Shown: in pieces, positions 53,648-62,652 of the stretch | How positions within the stretch are numbered: the first letter of the stretch is position 1 | How the letters are laid out: each line of letters starts with the position of its first letter | NCBI RefSeq assembly: GCF_029581195.1 | Contig: NZ_CP120737.1 | Location: 6,363,001-6,427,000, forward strand | Reading direction: 5' to 3' | DNA from: Solwaraspora sp. WMMD791 | GTDB lineage: Bacteria; Actinomycetota; Actinomycetes; Mycobacteriales; Micromonosporaceae | DNA length: 64,000 nt | Notes under the pieces: model-generated | Seen by the model: the letters and a program-made list of their open reading frames with translations, nothing else | What the model was told of the DNA's origin: nothing | Database searches by the model: none | Made by a program: the position numbers and the translations under genes

Positions 53648-54432
53648 AGTTCCTTCACCAACTTCAAGATCATGTCCCGCGACTGGGCGCGCGGCAACGC
53701 CACACCGCTCAGAGCCTGCCAGGCCTGTTCCAGCGCGGCAACCCGCTTCGGGTCGGTCACCACGCGGCCCTCCAACTGGTCGTCGACGTATCCGACGTTG
53801 CCGCCGGTCTCAGCCATGCTGGCGAGCATGAACGGCCCGTTCTGCCCGGGATGCCAACCTGCTGATACTGGCGTCACCTGCACCAGGACCCGGGACCGGG
53901 TGCTCATTTCGGCGATGTGCTCCAGCTGCTCCTTCATGATCACTGGGTCCCCTCGGCGGAGCCCGTCCTCATCGATGATGAATTGGCACACCGGTGGCTC
54001 CTCGCGCTCGAACACGGCGGTCTGCCGGGCCAGCCTGATGCTCAGATAATCGTCGGCTTTCGCCGGTGTGAGCAGACCGCTGTGCAGGATGGCGCGGGCG
54101 TACGCCTCCGTCTGCAGCAGCCCAGGGATGATCTGGCACTCGTACCGCCGGATCGCCGACGCCTCCTGCTCCAGCTCGGGTAACGGCTGGAACCAGTCTG
54201 GCGGGATGGCCTTGCGGGCCTTGTTGGCCAGCTCCTTGACCAGCGGCGCGCTGCTGAACACCCGGTCGATGTGATCAGCGGTGTCGGGCATCGGTATCTG
54301 GCGGCCGGTCTCGAACTTGGCGATCAGGGACGCCGAGACGCTGAGCCGCTGGGCCAATTGTTCCTGCGTCATACCGCCGTTGAGCGAACGAAGAAACCTG
54401 AGCACCTGGGGGATGCCATTGTTACTCGTCAT
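53644..54432 (-). CDS. Scr1/WhiJ-type XRE regulator (pair 2)
   Basis: 262 residues from the ATG at 54432. XRE helix-turn-helix at about 15-70 (MTQEQLAQRLSVSASLIAKFETG), then DUF5753 with IRRYECQIIPGLLQTEAYARAI, CQFIIDEDGLRRG and VLVQVTPVSAGWHPGQNGPFML. It is well diverged from the XRE of pair 1 while the two DUF397 partners are close. The 16-bp motif 89-104 bp upstream is identical to that of pair 1. Confidence 0.9.
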   Translation of the reverse strand: MTSNNGIPQVLRFLRSLNGGMTQEQLAQRLSVSASLIAKFETGRQIPMPDTADHIDRVFSSAPLVKELANKARKAIPPDWFQPLPELEQEASAIRRYECQIIPGLLQTEAYARAILHSGLLTPAKADDYLSIRLARQTAVFEREEPPVCQFIIDEDGLRRGDPVIMKEQLEHIAEMSTRSRVLVQVTPVSAGWHPGQNGPFMLASMAETGGNVGYVDDQLEGRVVTDPKRVAALEQAWQALSGVALPRAQSRDMILKLVKEL

Positions 54433-54520
54433 TACCGATCCTTCCGGCCCGTCTCGGGGCAGCGTCCTGCCCGAAACAACTGTGTTGCGTTCCGGCCATC
54501 CTCTCTCGTGACGTCCGCAC

Positions 54521-54536
54521 AGTCCAGGGTGGAGGT
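54521..54536 (-). promoter_or_regulatory. 16-bp motif shared by both Scr1/DUF397 pairs, copy 2
   Basis: Plus-strand AGTCCAGGGTGGAGGT, identical to 32214-32229, upstream of the XRE start at 54432. Confidence 0.5.
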
Positions 54537-54593
54537 CGGCAGATTCTTCGCTGGTTGCTCCGGAACTGTGGAATCTCTGATCCAGAGATCGCC

Positions 54594-55522
54594 TTATTGA
54601 TCAAAAAGTGTGCGGTCGAGCCAGGCGGCCATCTGGTCGGCGTACTGCTGGCTGATGGCAGCCTCGGCGGCCCGGTTGTCGCCGACGGCCGGGTCCACGT
54701 CGGAGCCTTCGCGCATCAGCAGATGGTCGTGGCCGGCGACGCGGTGCACGGTCAGCTCCGCCGACGACGATCTGTGCCACGCCGCGATGCTGTCGTCGAT
54801 CGGCATCCAGCTGTCGGTCTCGCCGTAGAACAGCAGCGTCGGGCAGCGCACCCCGGCGAAGATCCCGGTCGGATCCAGGTCCATGTCCCGCCAGCCGCCG
54901 CCGGCAGCCGGCAACTCGCGGGGAAGTACGCCAGCGGGAACCAGGGGCGGTCCGCGTACCGGTCGACGAGCGCCTGCGCCGTCGGACGGTCCAGCTGCCC
55001 CCGCTGGTACGCCTCCCACCCGGCGCGCAGCTCGGCCAACCCGGCCAACTCGGTGTCGCCGTACCCGTGCCGGCGCAGCTGCTCGGCCGTGCCGTGGCGC
55101 ATCTGCGCCGCCGGTGACACCCCGCACGAGGACACCAGGATCTGGAAGGCGAACAGTTCCGGATGGTATGCGGCGGCCATCGGCGCAGCCCAGGCACCCT
55201 GGCTCAACCCCCACAGACCGAGTCGCGCATCGCCGCCGACGATCTCGCGCACCGTCCGGGCCGCAGCCGCCGCGTCGGCGGCCTGCAACCGCAGCGGTAC
55301 GTCGCGACCGGGCTCCAACGGTGCCCGGCGGTCGTAGCGCAGCACCGCCACACCGTGTGCGGTGAGCACCCGGCCGACGTGGGTGTAGCAGAAGTAGGAC
55401 CGGTGACCGGCCGCCGATCCGTGCACCACGACCACCGCTGCGCGGACCGGGCCGGCGGGCAGGTCGACAGTGCCGGGCAACTCGCCGTCGTCGGTCGGGA
55501 CGACACACCCGGCCGCGATGAT
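54594..55522 (-). pseudogene. Alpha/beta hydrolase, disrupted by a frameshift and lacking a start
   Basis: The N-terminal part (VVVVHGSAAGHRS, nucleophile Ser in WGLSQGAW) and the C-terminal part (CPTLLFYGETDSWMP, His in VAGHDHLL) of a dienelactone-hydrolase/esterase-like protein lie in different frames. One base appears missing in the GGGG run at 54920-54923; adding it restores WFPLAYFP followed by RELPAAGGGW. An in-frame TAG at 55523-55525 lies just upstream, and only a TTG at 55480 could start the gene. The frameshift may be a sequencing error, but the missing start makes a decaying gene likely. No partner is known. Confidence 0.7.
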
Positions 55523-55700
55523 CTAGATCCACTCGTTGTTCCGCCGCGAGCCGGTCGCGGGGCTCGCCGCCGTTCAGGCCTGCGGCCTGCGCCTGTCGCG
55601 GGTTTGTAAGAGGTAGCTAACCGCATCGCAACATTCACGGCTCGTTGGCTGTAACACGCCGTCCCTAGGGTCTTCTCTAGTCTATAGAAAAGGGAGTGAG

Positions 55701-56909
55701 ATGACCGCGATGCCAAGCGTGACCCTCGCCCAACCGGTCGACACCGCCGGGGCCGGGGCCGGGGCACCAGCTGCCCCCGACCTCGCGCCGATGGTGTCGA
55801 TCGTCGACCTGCACAAGCAGTACCGGACCCCCGAGGGCGACGTGCACGCCGTCCGGGGGATCAGCTTCGACATCGCCCGGGGCGAGTTCGTGACGTTGCT
55901 CGGCCCGAGCGGCTGTGGCAAGACCACGATCCTGCGCTCGGTCGCCGGACTGGAGACCCCCACCTCCGGCGAGATATCCATCGGCGGTCGGGTCGTCTAC
56001 TCGTCCGAGCGCCGCATCCGCCTGACACCGGCCCGACGCCAGATCGGGATGGTGTTCCAGTCGTACGCGATCTGGCCGCACATGTCCGTCTTCGACAACG
56101 TCGCCTACCCGCTACGGCGCCGCCGACTGCCCAAGCCCGAGATCACTGCCCGGACCACCGAAGTGCTGGAGCAGCTCGGGCTCGCCCACGCCGCGCGGCG
56201 CTCGGCTACCAAGCTCAGCGGTGGGCAACAGCAGCGGGTGGCGGTCGCTCGCGCGCTCGTGTCGCGCTCCGAACTGATCCTGTTCGACGAACCGCTGTCC
56301 AACCTCGACGCCAAACTCCGCAAGGAAGTCCGCCAGGAGATCCGCGACCTGCAGCAAAGGCTCGGGATCACGGTCCTCTACGTCACCCACGACCAGGAGG
56401 AGGCGATGGCGGTCTCGGACCGGATCCTGGTCCTCGAAAGCGGCGAGATCAAGGACCAGGGCACGCCGGCCCGGGTCTACTCACGCCCCGCCGACGTGTT
56501 CGCCGCCAACTTCGTCGGCGAGAGCGAGACCCTCGACGGCCGCATCGTCGAGGCCGACGACGACCACTGGCTGGTGCAGACCCAGATCGGCCGGCTGCAC
56601 GTGGCACGACAGCCGCACGACGCCGCGCGGATCTCCGAGCCGGTCATGCTCACCGTACGCCCGGAGCACCTGCAACTGCGGGAACCGACCCCGGAGACGG
56701 CGGCACAGACCATCGCCGGCGTGGTCCGGTCCACCTCGTTCCTCGGCCCGTTCGCCGAACTGGTCGTCGAGCTGGAGTCCGGCCACCTGGTCACGGCCCG
56801 GGTGAGCGGCAGCGCGGGCGCCGCCCCGGGCACCCGGGTCCACGTGCGGATCGAGCCGCACCACATCGTTCTGCTGCCCCACCGCGCGCCCGCCGCCAGC
56901 GCCGCCTGA
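55701..56909 (+). CDS. ABC importer ATP-binding protein (FbpC/PotA type)
   Basis: 402 residues from the ATG at 55701 with AGGGAG upstream. Walker A GPSGCGKTT, signature LSGGQQQRVAVARAL, Walker B LILFDEPLSNLDAKLR, switch VTHDQEEAM, and a C-terminal TOBE domain (about 300-395). This is the import ATPase type that works with iron, polyamine, phosphonate or thiamine permeases. It opens the operon that also has the matching permease and binding protein, so the three form one transporter. A 16-bp tandem repeat begins at its end. Confidence 0.9.
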   Translation: MTAMPSVTLAQPVDTAGAGAGAPAAPDLAPMVSIVDLHKQYRTPEGDVHAVRGISFDIARGEFVTLLGPSGCGKTTILRSVAGLETPTSGEISIGGRVVYSSERRIRLTPARRQIGMVFQSYAIWPHMSVFDNVAYPLRRRRLPKPEITARTTEVLEQLGLAHAARRSATKLSGGQQQRVAVARALVSRSELILFDEPLSNLDAKLRKEVRQEIRDLQQRLGITVLYVTHDQEEAMAVSDRILVLESGEIKDQGTPARVYSRPADVFAANFVGESETLDGRIVEADDDHWLVQTQIGRLHVARQPHDAARISEPVMLTVRPEHLQLREPTPETAAQTIAGVVRSTSFLGPFAELVVELESGHLVTARVSGSAGAAPGTRVHVRIEPHHIVLLPHRAPAASAA

Positions 56910-56946
56910 GCAACGCGCCGCCTGAGTGACGCGCCGCCTGAGTGAC
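56899..56946. repeat. Three 16-bp tandem repeats over the ATPase stop codon
   Basis: GCGCCGCCTGAG(C/T)(A/G)AC occurs three times (56899-56914, 56915-56930, 56931-56946). The first holds the TGA stop of the ATPase gene; the others are in the 66-bp gap. Confidence 0.85.
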
Positions 56947-56975
56947 GCGATCCGACCCATCAAGGAGAGAGACAC

Positions 56976-57737
56976 ATGACGTACAACCAGGTGCACCCGA
57001 AGAGCCACGCCGTCGAGGTCATCGACCGCACCGAGACGTTGACCAGGCTCAACGACGCACTGGAGATCGACTTCACGAAGACCGCCGTCGTGCAGATCGA
57101 CATGCACGTACGGCAGATCGACAAGGACTGGTCGTCGTTCCCGCAGAACGTGGCCGACCGGATCCTGCCGAACGCCGCCGCCTTCCTGGACGCCGGCCGC
57201 GAGCTCGGGCTGCCGGTCATCCACATCATGGTCTACCAGCGCCTGGTCGAGCGTGGCATGCAGCCGCGTACCGCGATCGTGCAGAGCACCGGGCGGCCCG
57301 GCACCCCGTACGGCCTGGCCCCCCGGCCCGGCTACCACCCCGACGCGCCCGAAGGCTACTTCGAGTGGGACGTGATGCCGATCCTCGGCCCCAAGCCGGG
57401 CGACTACATCATCAACACCAAGCGGCAGATGACCAGCAGTTTCCTGTCGACCGACGTGGAGCACCTGATCCGCTGCCTCGGCGTGGACACGTTCTTCGTC
57501 GTCGGCATCAACACCAACAACTGCGTCTCCAACTTCTCGTTCGACGCCTACAACCGGATGTGGACGCCGGTCATCGTCACCGACGCGGTCGGTTCCACCC
57601 ACGGCAAGGACCTGCACGAGTTCGCGCTGCAGAACTACCCCCGCACGATCGGCCTGGCGATGTCCTCCGCCGAGGCCGTCGAGCGGCTCACCGCCGCCAA
57701 AGCCGCCGCCGGGGCACCCGTGACGGCCGGCGTCTGA
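56976..57737 (+). CDS. Isochorismatase-fold cysteine hydrolase (complete triad)
   Basis: 253 residues from the ATG at 56976 with AAGGAG upstream. The triad of cysteine-type members is complete: Asp42 (VVQIDMH), Lys149 (NTKRQM) and Cys183 (INTNNCVSN). Such enzymes hydrolyse amides, for example nicotinamide, N-carbamoylsarcosine or biuret, and do not need isochorismate. It is the first of two paralogous genes in this operon. The substrate is unknown; the binding protein and M24 neighbour suggest a small imported compound. Confidence 0.87.
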   Translation: MTYNQVHPKSHAVEVIDRTETLTRLNDALEIDFTKTAVVQIDMHVRQIDKDWSSFPQNVADRILPNAAAFLDAGRELGLPVIHIMVYQRLVERGMQPRTAIVQSTGRPGTPYGLAPRPGYHPDAPEGYFEWDVMPILGPKPGDYIINTKRQMTSSFLSTDVEHLIRCLGVDTFFVVGINTNNCVSNFSFDAYNRMWTPVIVTDAVGSTHGKDLHEFALQNYPRTIGLAMSSAEAVERLTAAKAAAGAPVTAGV

Positions 57738-57790
57738 CGCCCAGCCTGCTGCGCGCCAGCTGACTTCCACTTCTCGAAAGGGACTGCCCC

Positions 57791-58513
57791 ATGCTTACCG
57801 GACCTACCATCGACGTCTACGACCGGGCGGAATTCCTCCAAGTCATCAACGACGCCGTCCCGATCGTCCCGGCCCGGTCCGCGGTCGTGACGGTCGAGAT
57901 GACCCAACGCCGACTGACCCCCACCGCGCCGTTCCCGCCCGGTGTCCGCGACGAACTGCTCGCCAACACCGAGCAACTGCTGACGCTGGCCCGCGAGAGC
58001 GGGGTGGCGGTGATCCACGTGCTGTCCGCGCTGCGGCCGGTGGAGACCGAGGCCCGCGCGGCCATGCGGGTCCACCGGGCGTGGGCCGCGATCGGCGAGT
58101 CGCCGAGCCCGTACGGCCCGGTGCCCGACGAGTCGGTCGACGTGCAGGACGGCACGTTCCAGCCCGACTTCGCGGTCCCGGTCGCCGACAGCGACTACAT
58201 CATCAAGACCAAGAAGTCGCTGAGCGCCTTCTACCAGACCGACCTGGAATGGCTCACCAAGGCGCTCGGCGTCGACACGCTGATCCTCGCCGGCGCGAAC
58301 ACCAACGCCGACATCCAGTCCACCGCCTACGACGCGAGCTGCAAGGCGTACAAGGTGATCACCGTCGCCGAGTGCGTCGCCACCTGGTTCGGCGAGGACC
58401 TGCAGGAGCTGGGTCTCCAGCAGCTCGGGCGCTGCCAGGGCTGGGTCCTGCGACTGCCGGAACTCGCCGCCAAGCTCGCCTCGGCGACCGCCGCGACGGA
58501 GGTGCCGACATGA
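57791..58513 (+). CDS. Isochorismatase-fold protein with catalytic Cys replaced
   Basis: 240 residues from the ATG at 57791. It is a paralog of the preceding protein: DYIIKTKKSLSAFYQTDLEWL aligns with DYIINTKRQMTSSFLSTDVEHL-type residues there. The triad is altered: Asp42 is Glu36 (VTVEMTQ), Lys is kept (Lys141), and Cys183 is replaced by Asp174 (ANTNADIQST). It is therefore probably not an amidase. Non-cysteine family members such as EntB/PhzD do exist, but they keep the Asp, so a non-catalytic partner or a different chemistry is likely. It overlaps the next gene by 4 nt. Confidence 0.85.
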   Translation: MLTGPTIDVYDRAEFLQVINDAVPIVPARSAVVTVEMTQRRLTPTAPFPPGVRDELLANTEQLLTLARESGVAVIHVLSALRPVETEARAAMRVHRAWAAIGESPSPYGPVPDESVDVQDGTFQPDFAVPVADSDYIIKTKKSLSAFYQTDLEWLTKALGVDTLILAGANTNADIQSTAYDASCKAYKVITVAECVATWFGEDLQELGLQQLGRCQGWVLRLPELAAKLASATAATEVPT

Positions 58514-59628
58514 GACGTCGCACCACGACCACCGTACGGATCGGCGCGCCCCTGGCTGCGCTGTCGCTCGCCCTGGCCGCCTGCGGCGGCGGGGCCGACG
58601 AGGCGGCGGCGACGGCACTACCCGAGGAACTCGCGGTGGCGTCGACGGTGGACATGACAGACGAGGAGTACGCCACCTACCTGGCCGATCTGGCAGAGGC
58701 GTCGAAGGCGGAGGGCGGTCAGCTCAACTACTACTTCAGCGCCCCGGCCGCCGCCGCCGAGAAGCAGATCGACCTGTTCATCGAGGAGTACCCGTGGGTG
58801 AAGCTGGAGTACACCTCCGGCGGCACGCTCGAACTGATCGAGCGCATCATCACCGAGAACGCGGCCGGTCGGCCCAGCGCGGACATCATCCAGGGCGGCC
58901 CGTTGGAGGACAACACCCTCTGCCGTGACGAGGGCCTGTGCCTGGCGTACGACCCGCGCGGGGAAGGCGGCCTGCCGGCGGACCGGGCCTACCCGGACTG
59001 TGTCTGCTCGGTGGCCGACTTCTTCACCTTCCACATCGTCTACAACACCGACAAGGTCACCGCGGCGGAGGCCCCCGCCACCTACGAGGACCTGACCGAC
59101 CCGAAGTGGAAGGGCCGGTTCGGCATCAACATCGACCAGCTCGACTGGTTCGCCGGGATGCTCGCGCACCTGGGCGAGGAGCCCGGCCTGGAGCTGATGG
59201 AGGCGATCGCCGCCAACGAACCCGTCGTCTACTCCGGCGCCGACGGCCTGGAGAAACTCGCGGCCGGTGAGTTCGACGTCGCACTCCCGCAGACCGCGAC
59301 CCGCACGATCCGGGACCTGATCGTCGCCGGGGCACCGATCGACATCGTCACCACGCCGGTGACCATCGCCCAGCCGGACATGTACTTCGCGCTGGCGGAC
59401 GCGCCGCACCCGGCCACCGCCCGGCTGTACATGGAGTGGCTCATGAGCGACGACTGGCAGAACACGGTCGGCGAGGCCGTGGTGAAGATCCCGATCAAGC
59501 CGGGAGCGCCGATCCCCTCGTCGGCCGAGGGCATCCTGCAGAGCGAGCTGTTCTTCGAGACCACCGACAACTTCGGTGACTACGACACACGCGTCGAGCA
59601 GCATCAGTCGATCTTCGTGACGGGCTGA
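58510..59628 (+). CDS. ABC importer substrate-binding lipoprotein (Fe3+/AfuA/2-AEP-like class)
   Basis: 372 residues from the ATG at 58510 (ATGA overlap). The signal peptide ends in LALAACGGG, a lipobox. The mature protein resembles type-6 binding proteins of the AfuA/PotD/aminoethylphosphonate group: ADIIQGGPLEDNTLC, YNTDKVTAAEAPATYEDLTDPKWKGRFGI, and VYSGADGLEKLAAGEFDVAL. The family binds iron, polyamines, phosphonates or organic anions, so the ligand is open. It does not show the double-Tyr iron site clearly. Confidence 0.88.
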   Translation: MRRRTTTTVRIGAPLAALSLALAACGGGADEAAATALPEELAVASTVDMTDEEYATYLADLAEASKAEGGQLNYYFSAPAAAAEKQIDLFIEEYPWVKLEYTSGGTLELIERIITENAAGRPSADIIQGGPLEDNTLCRDEGLCLAYDPRGEGGLPADRAYPDCVCSVADFFTFHIVYNTDKVTAAEAPATYEDLTDPKWKGRFGINIDQLDWFAGMLAHLGEEPGLELMEAIAANEPVVYSGADGLEKLAAGEFDVALPQTATRTIRDLIVAGAPIDIVTTPVTIAQPDMYFALADAPHPATARLYMEWLMSDDWQNTVGEAVVKIPIKPGAPIPSSAEGILQSELFFETTDNFGDYDTRVEQHQSIFVTG

Positions 59629-59633
59629 CCGAC

Positions 59634-61403
59634 ATGGTGACCCTTGTGGAAGGCCGTACCCGGCGCGTCATCGGCCTGGTCGACAGCTTCCGCGCCCTGC
59701 GGGGGGCGTTGTCCCCCCGCGGGGTGGTCTACGGGCTGGTCCTGGTCATCCTGCTGGCGCAGGTGGCGCTGCCGATCGCCATCCTGCTGTACACCAGCGT
59801 GAAGGACGCCCGGCCGACCGACGCCGACTTCTTCTCCCTCGAGTTCACCCTCGACAACTTCCGGGACGCGTTCGCGTCCGGCCGGCTGCTCAGCGTCACC
59901 TGGACCACGGTGCAGTTCGCGGTCGGCTCCACGCTCGTGGCCCTCGCGCTGGGCACCTTCCTGGCCTGGATCGTCGCCCGGACGAACGTGCCGTTCCGCA
60001 ACGTGGTGGGCGTGCTCACGGTCGTTCAGATGGCGGTCCCCGGAATCCTCATCCCGGTGGCCTGGACCTTCCTGGCCAGCCCGAACATCGGTGCCATCAA
60101 CGTGGCCTGGCGCGACCTCACCGGCACCGACGGCACCCTGTTCAACGTCTACTCCATGGAGGGCCTGATCCTGGTCAACGGGCTCACCATGGTGCCGATG
60201 GTCTACCTGTTCGTGGTCACCGTCTTCTCCTCGATGAACTCGTCGCTGGAGGAGGCCGCCGAGGTGTCCGGGGCCTCGAAGCTGCGGGCGGTGCGGGACA
60301 TCTCGCTGCCGCTCGCCGCACCCGGCATCGCCGCCGTCGCGATCATGGCGTTGATGCGGGCCTGGGAGGCGTTCGAGATCCCCTGGTTCCTCGGCGTCAA
60401 CGAACGGATCTTCACCTACGCCTCGGAGATCTACCTTCGGACGAGTACGCCGCCGAGCAACGTCGGCCTGGTCAGCACCTACGCCGTCTTCATGCTGGTC
60501 GGTGCCGTGGTGATGATCTGGTGGTACGACCGGTTCAACCAGGCGGGGGAGCGGTACGCCGTGATCAGCGGCAAGAACTTCTCCTCGGTCCGGATGGACC
60601 TGGGCCGGTGGCGGCTGCCGGTGGCGGCGCTCACCTTCGTCGTGCTGACGCTGGTGATCCTGCTTCCGCTGCTGATGCTGCTGTGGATGTCACTCAATCC
60701 GTTCTTCCGGCAGGTCAGCTGGGAGTCGCTCACCTCGCTGTCGTTGGACTCCTACGTGGCCGCCCTGCGTACGCCCAACATCCTGCAGGGTTTCGCCAAC
60801 AGTCTCCTGGTCGGCGTGCTCGCCAGCGCCGGCGTACTGGTCCTGTCGACCCTGGCGGCGTGGTTCTCCGCCCGGCGGATCGCCGGCGGCCGGCTGCTCT
60901 ACCTGCTGACCTCGGTGCCGATGGCGCTGCCCAACGTCATCGTCGGCGTGAGCTTCCTGTGGATCTTCCTCATCACGCCGCTGCCGATCTACTCGACCCA
61001 CTGGGCGCTGGTGATCGCGTACATCACCATCATCATCGCGGTGGTGTCGCGGCTGGTCAGCGCCCGGATGCTGCAGATCAGCTCCGAGCTGGAGGAGGCG
61101 GCGCAGGTGGCCGGGGCGAGCTTCGCCCGGGCGATCTGGACGATCGTCGTACCGCTGCTGTCACCGGCCCTGCTCGCGGGCGCCCTGATCACCATGGTGA
61201 TGAGCTTCCGCGAACTGCAGACCACCCTCTACCTCGCGGGTCCGCAGACCCGCACCGCGGCGGTCGTCATGTTCGACATGGCCGGCGACGGACAGTTCTC
61301 CACCGTGGCGGCCTTCGGCATCGTCACCTTCGGTGTCCTGCTCGTCGGGCTCGTCGGCTACAACCGCCTCAACGCCCGGATGGGACTCGAGGGCGGCCTC
61401 TAG
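59634..61403 (+). CDS. ABC importer permease, two fused domains (FbpB type)
   Basis: 589 residues from the ATG at 59634. It has about 12 membrane helices with two EAA loops: SSLEEAAEVSGASKLRAVRDISLPL (first half) and SSELEEAAQVAGASFARAIWTIVVPL (second half). A single fused chain replaces two permease subunits, as in FbpB/AfuB and 2-AEP importers. It starts 5 bp after the binding-protein stop and matches the ATPase at the operon start. Confidence 0.92.
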   Translation: MVTLVEGRTRRVIGLVDSFRALRGALSPRGVVYGLVLVILLAQVALPIAILLYTSVKDARPTDADFFSLEFTLDNFRDAFASGRLLSVTWTTVQFAVGSTLVALALGTFLAWIVARTNVPFRNVVGVLTVVQMAVPGILIPVAWTFLASPNIGAINVAWRDLTGTDGTLFNVYSMEGLILVNGLTMVPMVYLFVVTVFSSMNSSLEEAAEVSGASKLRAVRDISLPLAAPGIAAVAIMALMRAWEAFEIPWFLGVNERIFTYASEIYLRTSTPPSNVGLVSTYAVFMLVGAVVMIWWYDRFNQAGERYAVISGKNFSSVRMDLGRWRLPVAALTFVVLTLVILLPLLMLLWMSLNPFFRQVSWESLTSLSLDSYVAALRTPNILQGFANSLLVGVLASAGVLVLSTLAAWFSARRIAGGRLLYLLTSVPMALPNVIVGVSFLWIFLITPLPIYSTHWALVIAYITIIIAVVSRLVSARMLQISSELEEAAQVAGASFARAIWTIVVPLLSPALLAGALITMVMSFRELQTTLYLAGPQTRTAAVVMFDMAGDGQFSTVAAFGIVTFGVLLVGLVGYNRLNARMGLEGGL

Positions 61404-61457
61404 GCCGCCCTCGGGCCCCGGGCCCACCCCCTTCACCAACCCCCTTTGTGAGGACCT

Positions 61458-62648
61458 GTGACGACCATCGCTGCACAACCACTGACCGACCGCGACTACC
61501 CCCGGTTCTCCGATGCGGAGTTCGCCCGACGTGACGCTGCGGTTCGGGCCCGGATGGACGCCCTCGACCTGCAACTCGTCGTGGTGTGCGGCCGGGGCGG
61601 CCGCGACCCGAACGTGCTGTACCTCAGCGACTGGTGGTCGACCCGGGAGGCCTGGATCCTGTACCCCCGGCACGGCGATCCGACCATGCTGATCCAGTTG
61701 TCGAACCATCTGCCGCTGGCCCGGCGGATGGCCCGGTTCCCCGACGTACGGTTCGGCGGCTCGGCGCCGACCGGCTCGGTGGACACCGTCCCCACCCTGA
61801 TCGAATGCCTGCGCGAGCGCGGCGTCACGACCGGCCGGGTGGGCCTGGCCGGCACCATCACCTGGCGGGACCACGCCCGGCTCACCGAGGCGCTGCCCGG
61901 GGTCGAATGGGTCGAGTTCGGCGGCCAGCTGGTGGACCAGCGCCAGATCAAGAGCGACGAGGAGATGCAGCGGCTGACCGCCTCGGCGCGGATGTGCGAC
62001 GCCTCCGCGTTGGCGATCGCCGAGCAGGCCCGGCCCGGCATGACCGAACACGAGGTGGCCCGGATCATCGAGGACAGCTACCTGGCCGACGGTGGGATCA
62101 ACGGCATCCACTTCATGGTCGCGACCCAGATGTCCGATCCGCGCGGCGGTGTGCCCTGCCAGCACCAGGCCGACCGTCGACTGCAGGTCGGTGACGCCCT
62201 CGTCGCGGAGCTCAGCACGAACTACGCCGGCTACTCCGCCCAGGTCCTGCGCAGCTACACGATCGGCGCGCACCCGACACCGCTGTACGCCCGACTGCAC
62301 GACGTCGCGCTCGAGGTCTTCGACGCCGTCTGCGCGGCGATCCGGCCCGGTGCGACGGTGTCGGACATCCTCGACGCGGCGGAGGTCGCCCAACGGCAGG
62401 GCTTCACCATCTACGACGACCTGGTGCACGGCTGCGCCCAACTGCCGGCCATCGTCCGTACCCGGCAGACCTACCGGGGCGAACCCGAGGGCTTCGTGTA
62501 CCAGGAGGGGATGTGCCTGGTCGTGCAGCCCAACGTGGTGACGCCGGACGGCCTCGCCGGGGTCCAGTACGGCGAGATGTTCCGGGTCACCGCGTCCGGA
62601 CTCGAATCGTTGCACGCGGTGCCGCGCGAGTTCTTCCGGTGCGGCTGA
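61458..62648 (+). CDS. M24-fold hydrolase lacking most metal ligands (creatinase-like)
   Basis: 396 residues from a GTG at 61458. An N-terminal creatinase/prolidase domain (about 20-155) precedes the pita-bread M24 domain (about 165-390). Of the five metal ligands of peptidases, three are changed: Glu251 and Gln262 (ELSTNYAGYSAQ, both Asp normally) and Gln357 (VVQPNVV, Glu normally). His324 (VHGCAQ) and Glu373 remain. Creatinase also lacks metals and uses this His, so a metal-free C-N hydrolase is plausible. Metal-dependent proline peptidase activity is unlikely. Confidence 0.82.
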   Translation: MTTIAAQPLTDRDYPRFSDAEFARRDAAVRARMDALDLQLVVVCGRGGRDPNVLYLSDWWSTREAWILYPRHGDPTMLIQLSNHLPLARRMARFPDVRFGGSAPTGSVDTVPTLIECLRERGVTTGRVGLAGTITWRDHARLTEALPGVEWVEFGGQLVDQRQIKSDEEMQRLTASARMCDASALAIAEQARPGMTEHEVARIIEDSYLADGGINGIHFMVATQMSDPRGGVPCQHQADRRLQVGDALVAELSTNYAGYSAQVLRSYTIGAHPTPLYARLHDVALEVFDAVCAAIRPGATVSDILDAAEVAQRQGFTIYDDLVHGCAQLPAIVRTRQTYRGEPEGFVYQEGMCLVVQPNVVTPDGLAGVQYGEMFRVTASGLESLHAVPREFFRCG

Positions 62649-62652
62649 CCGC

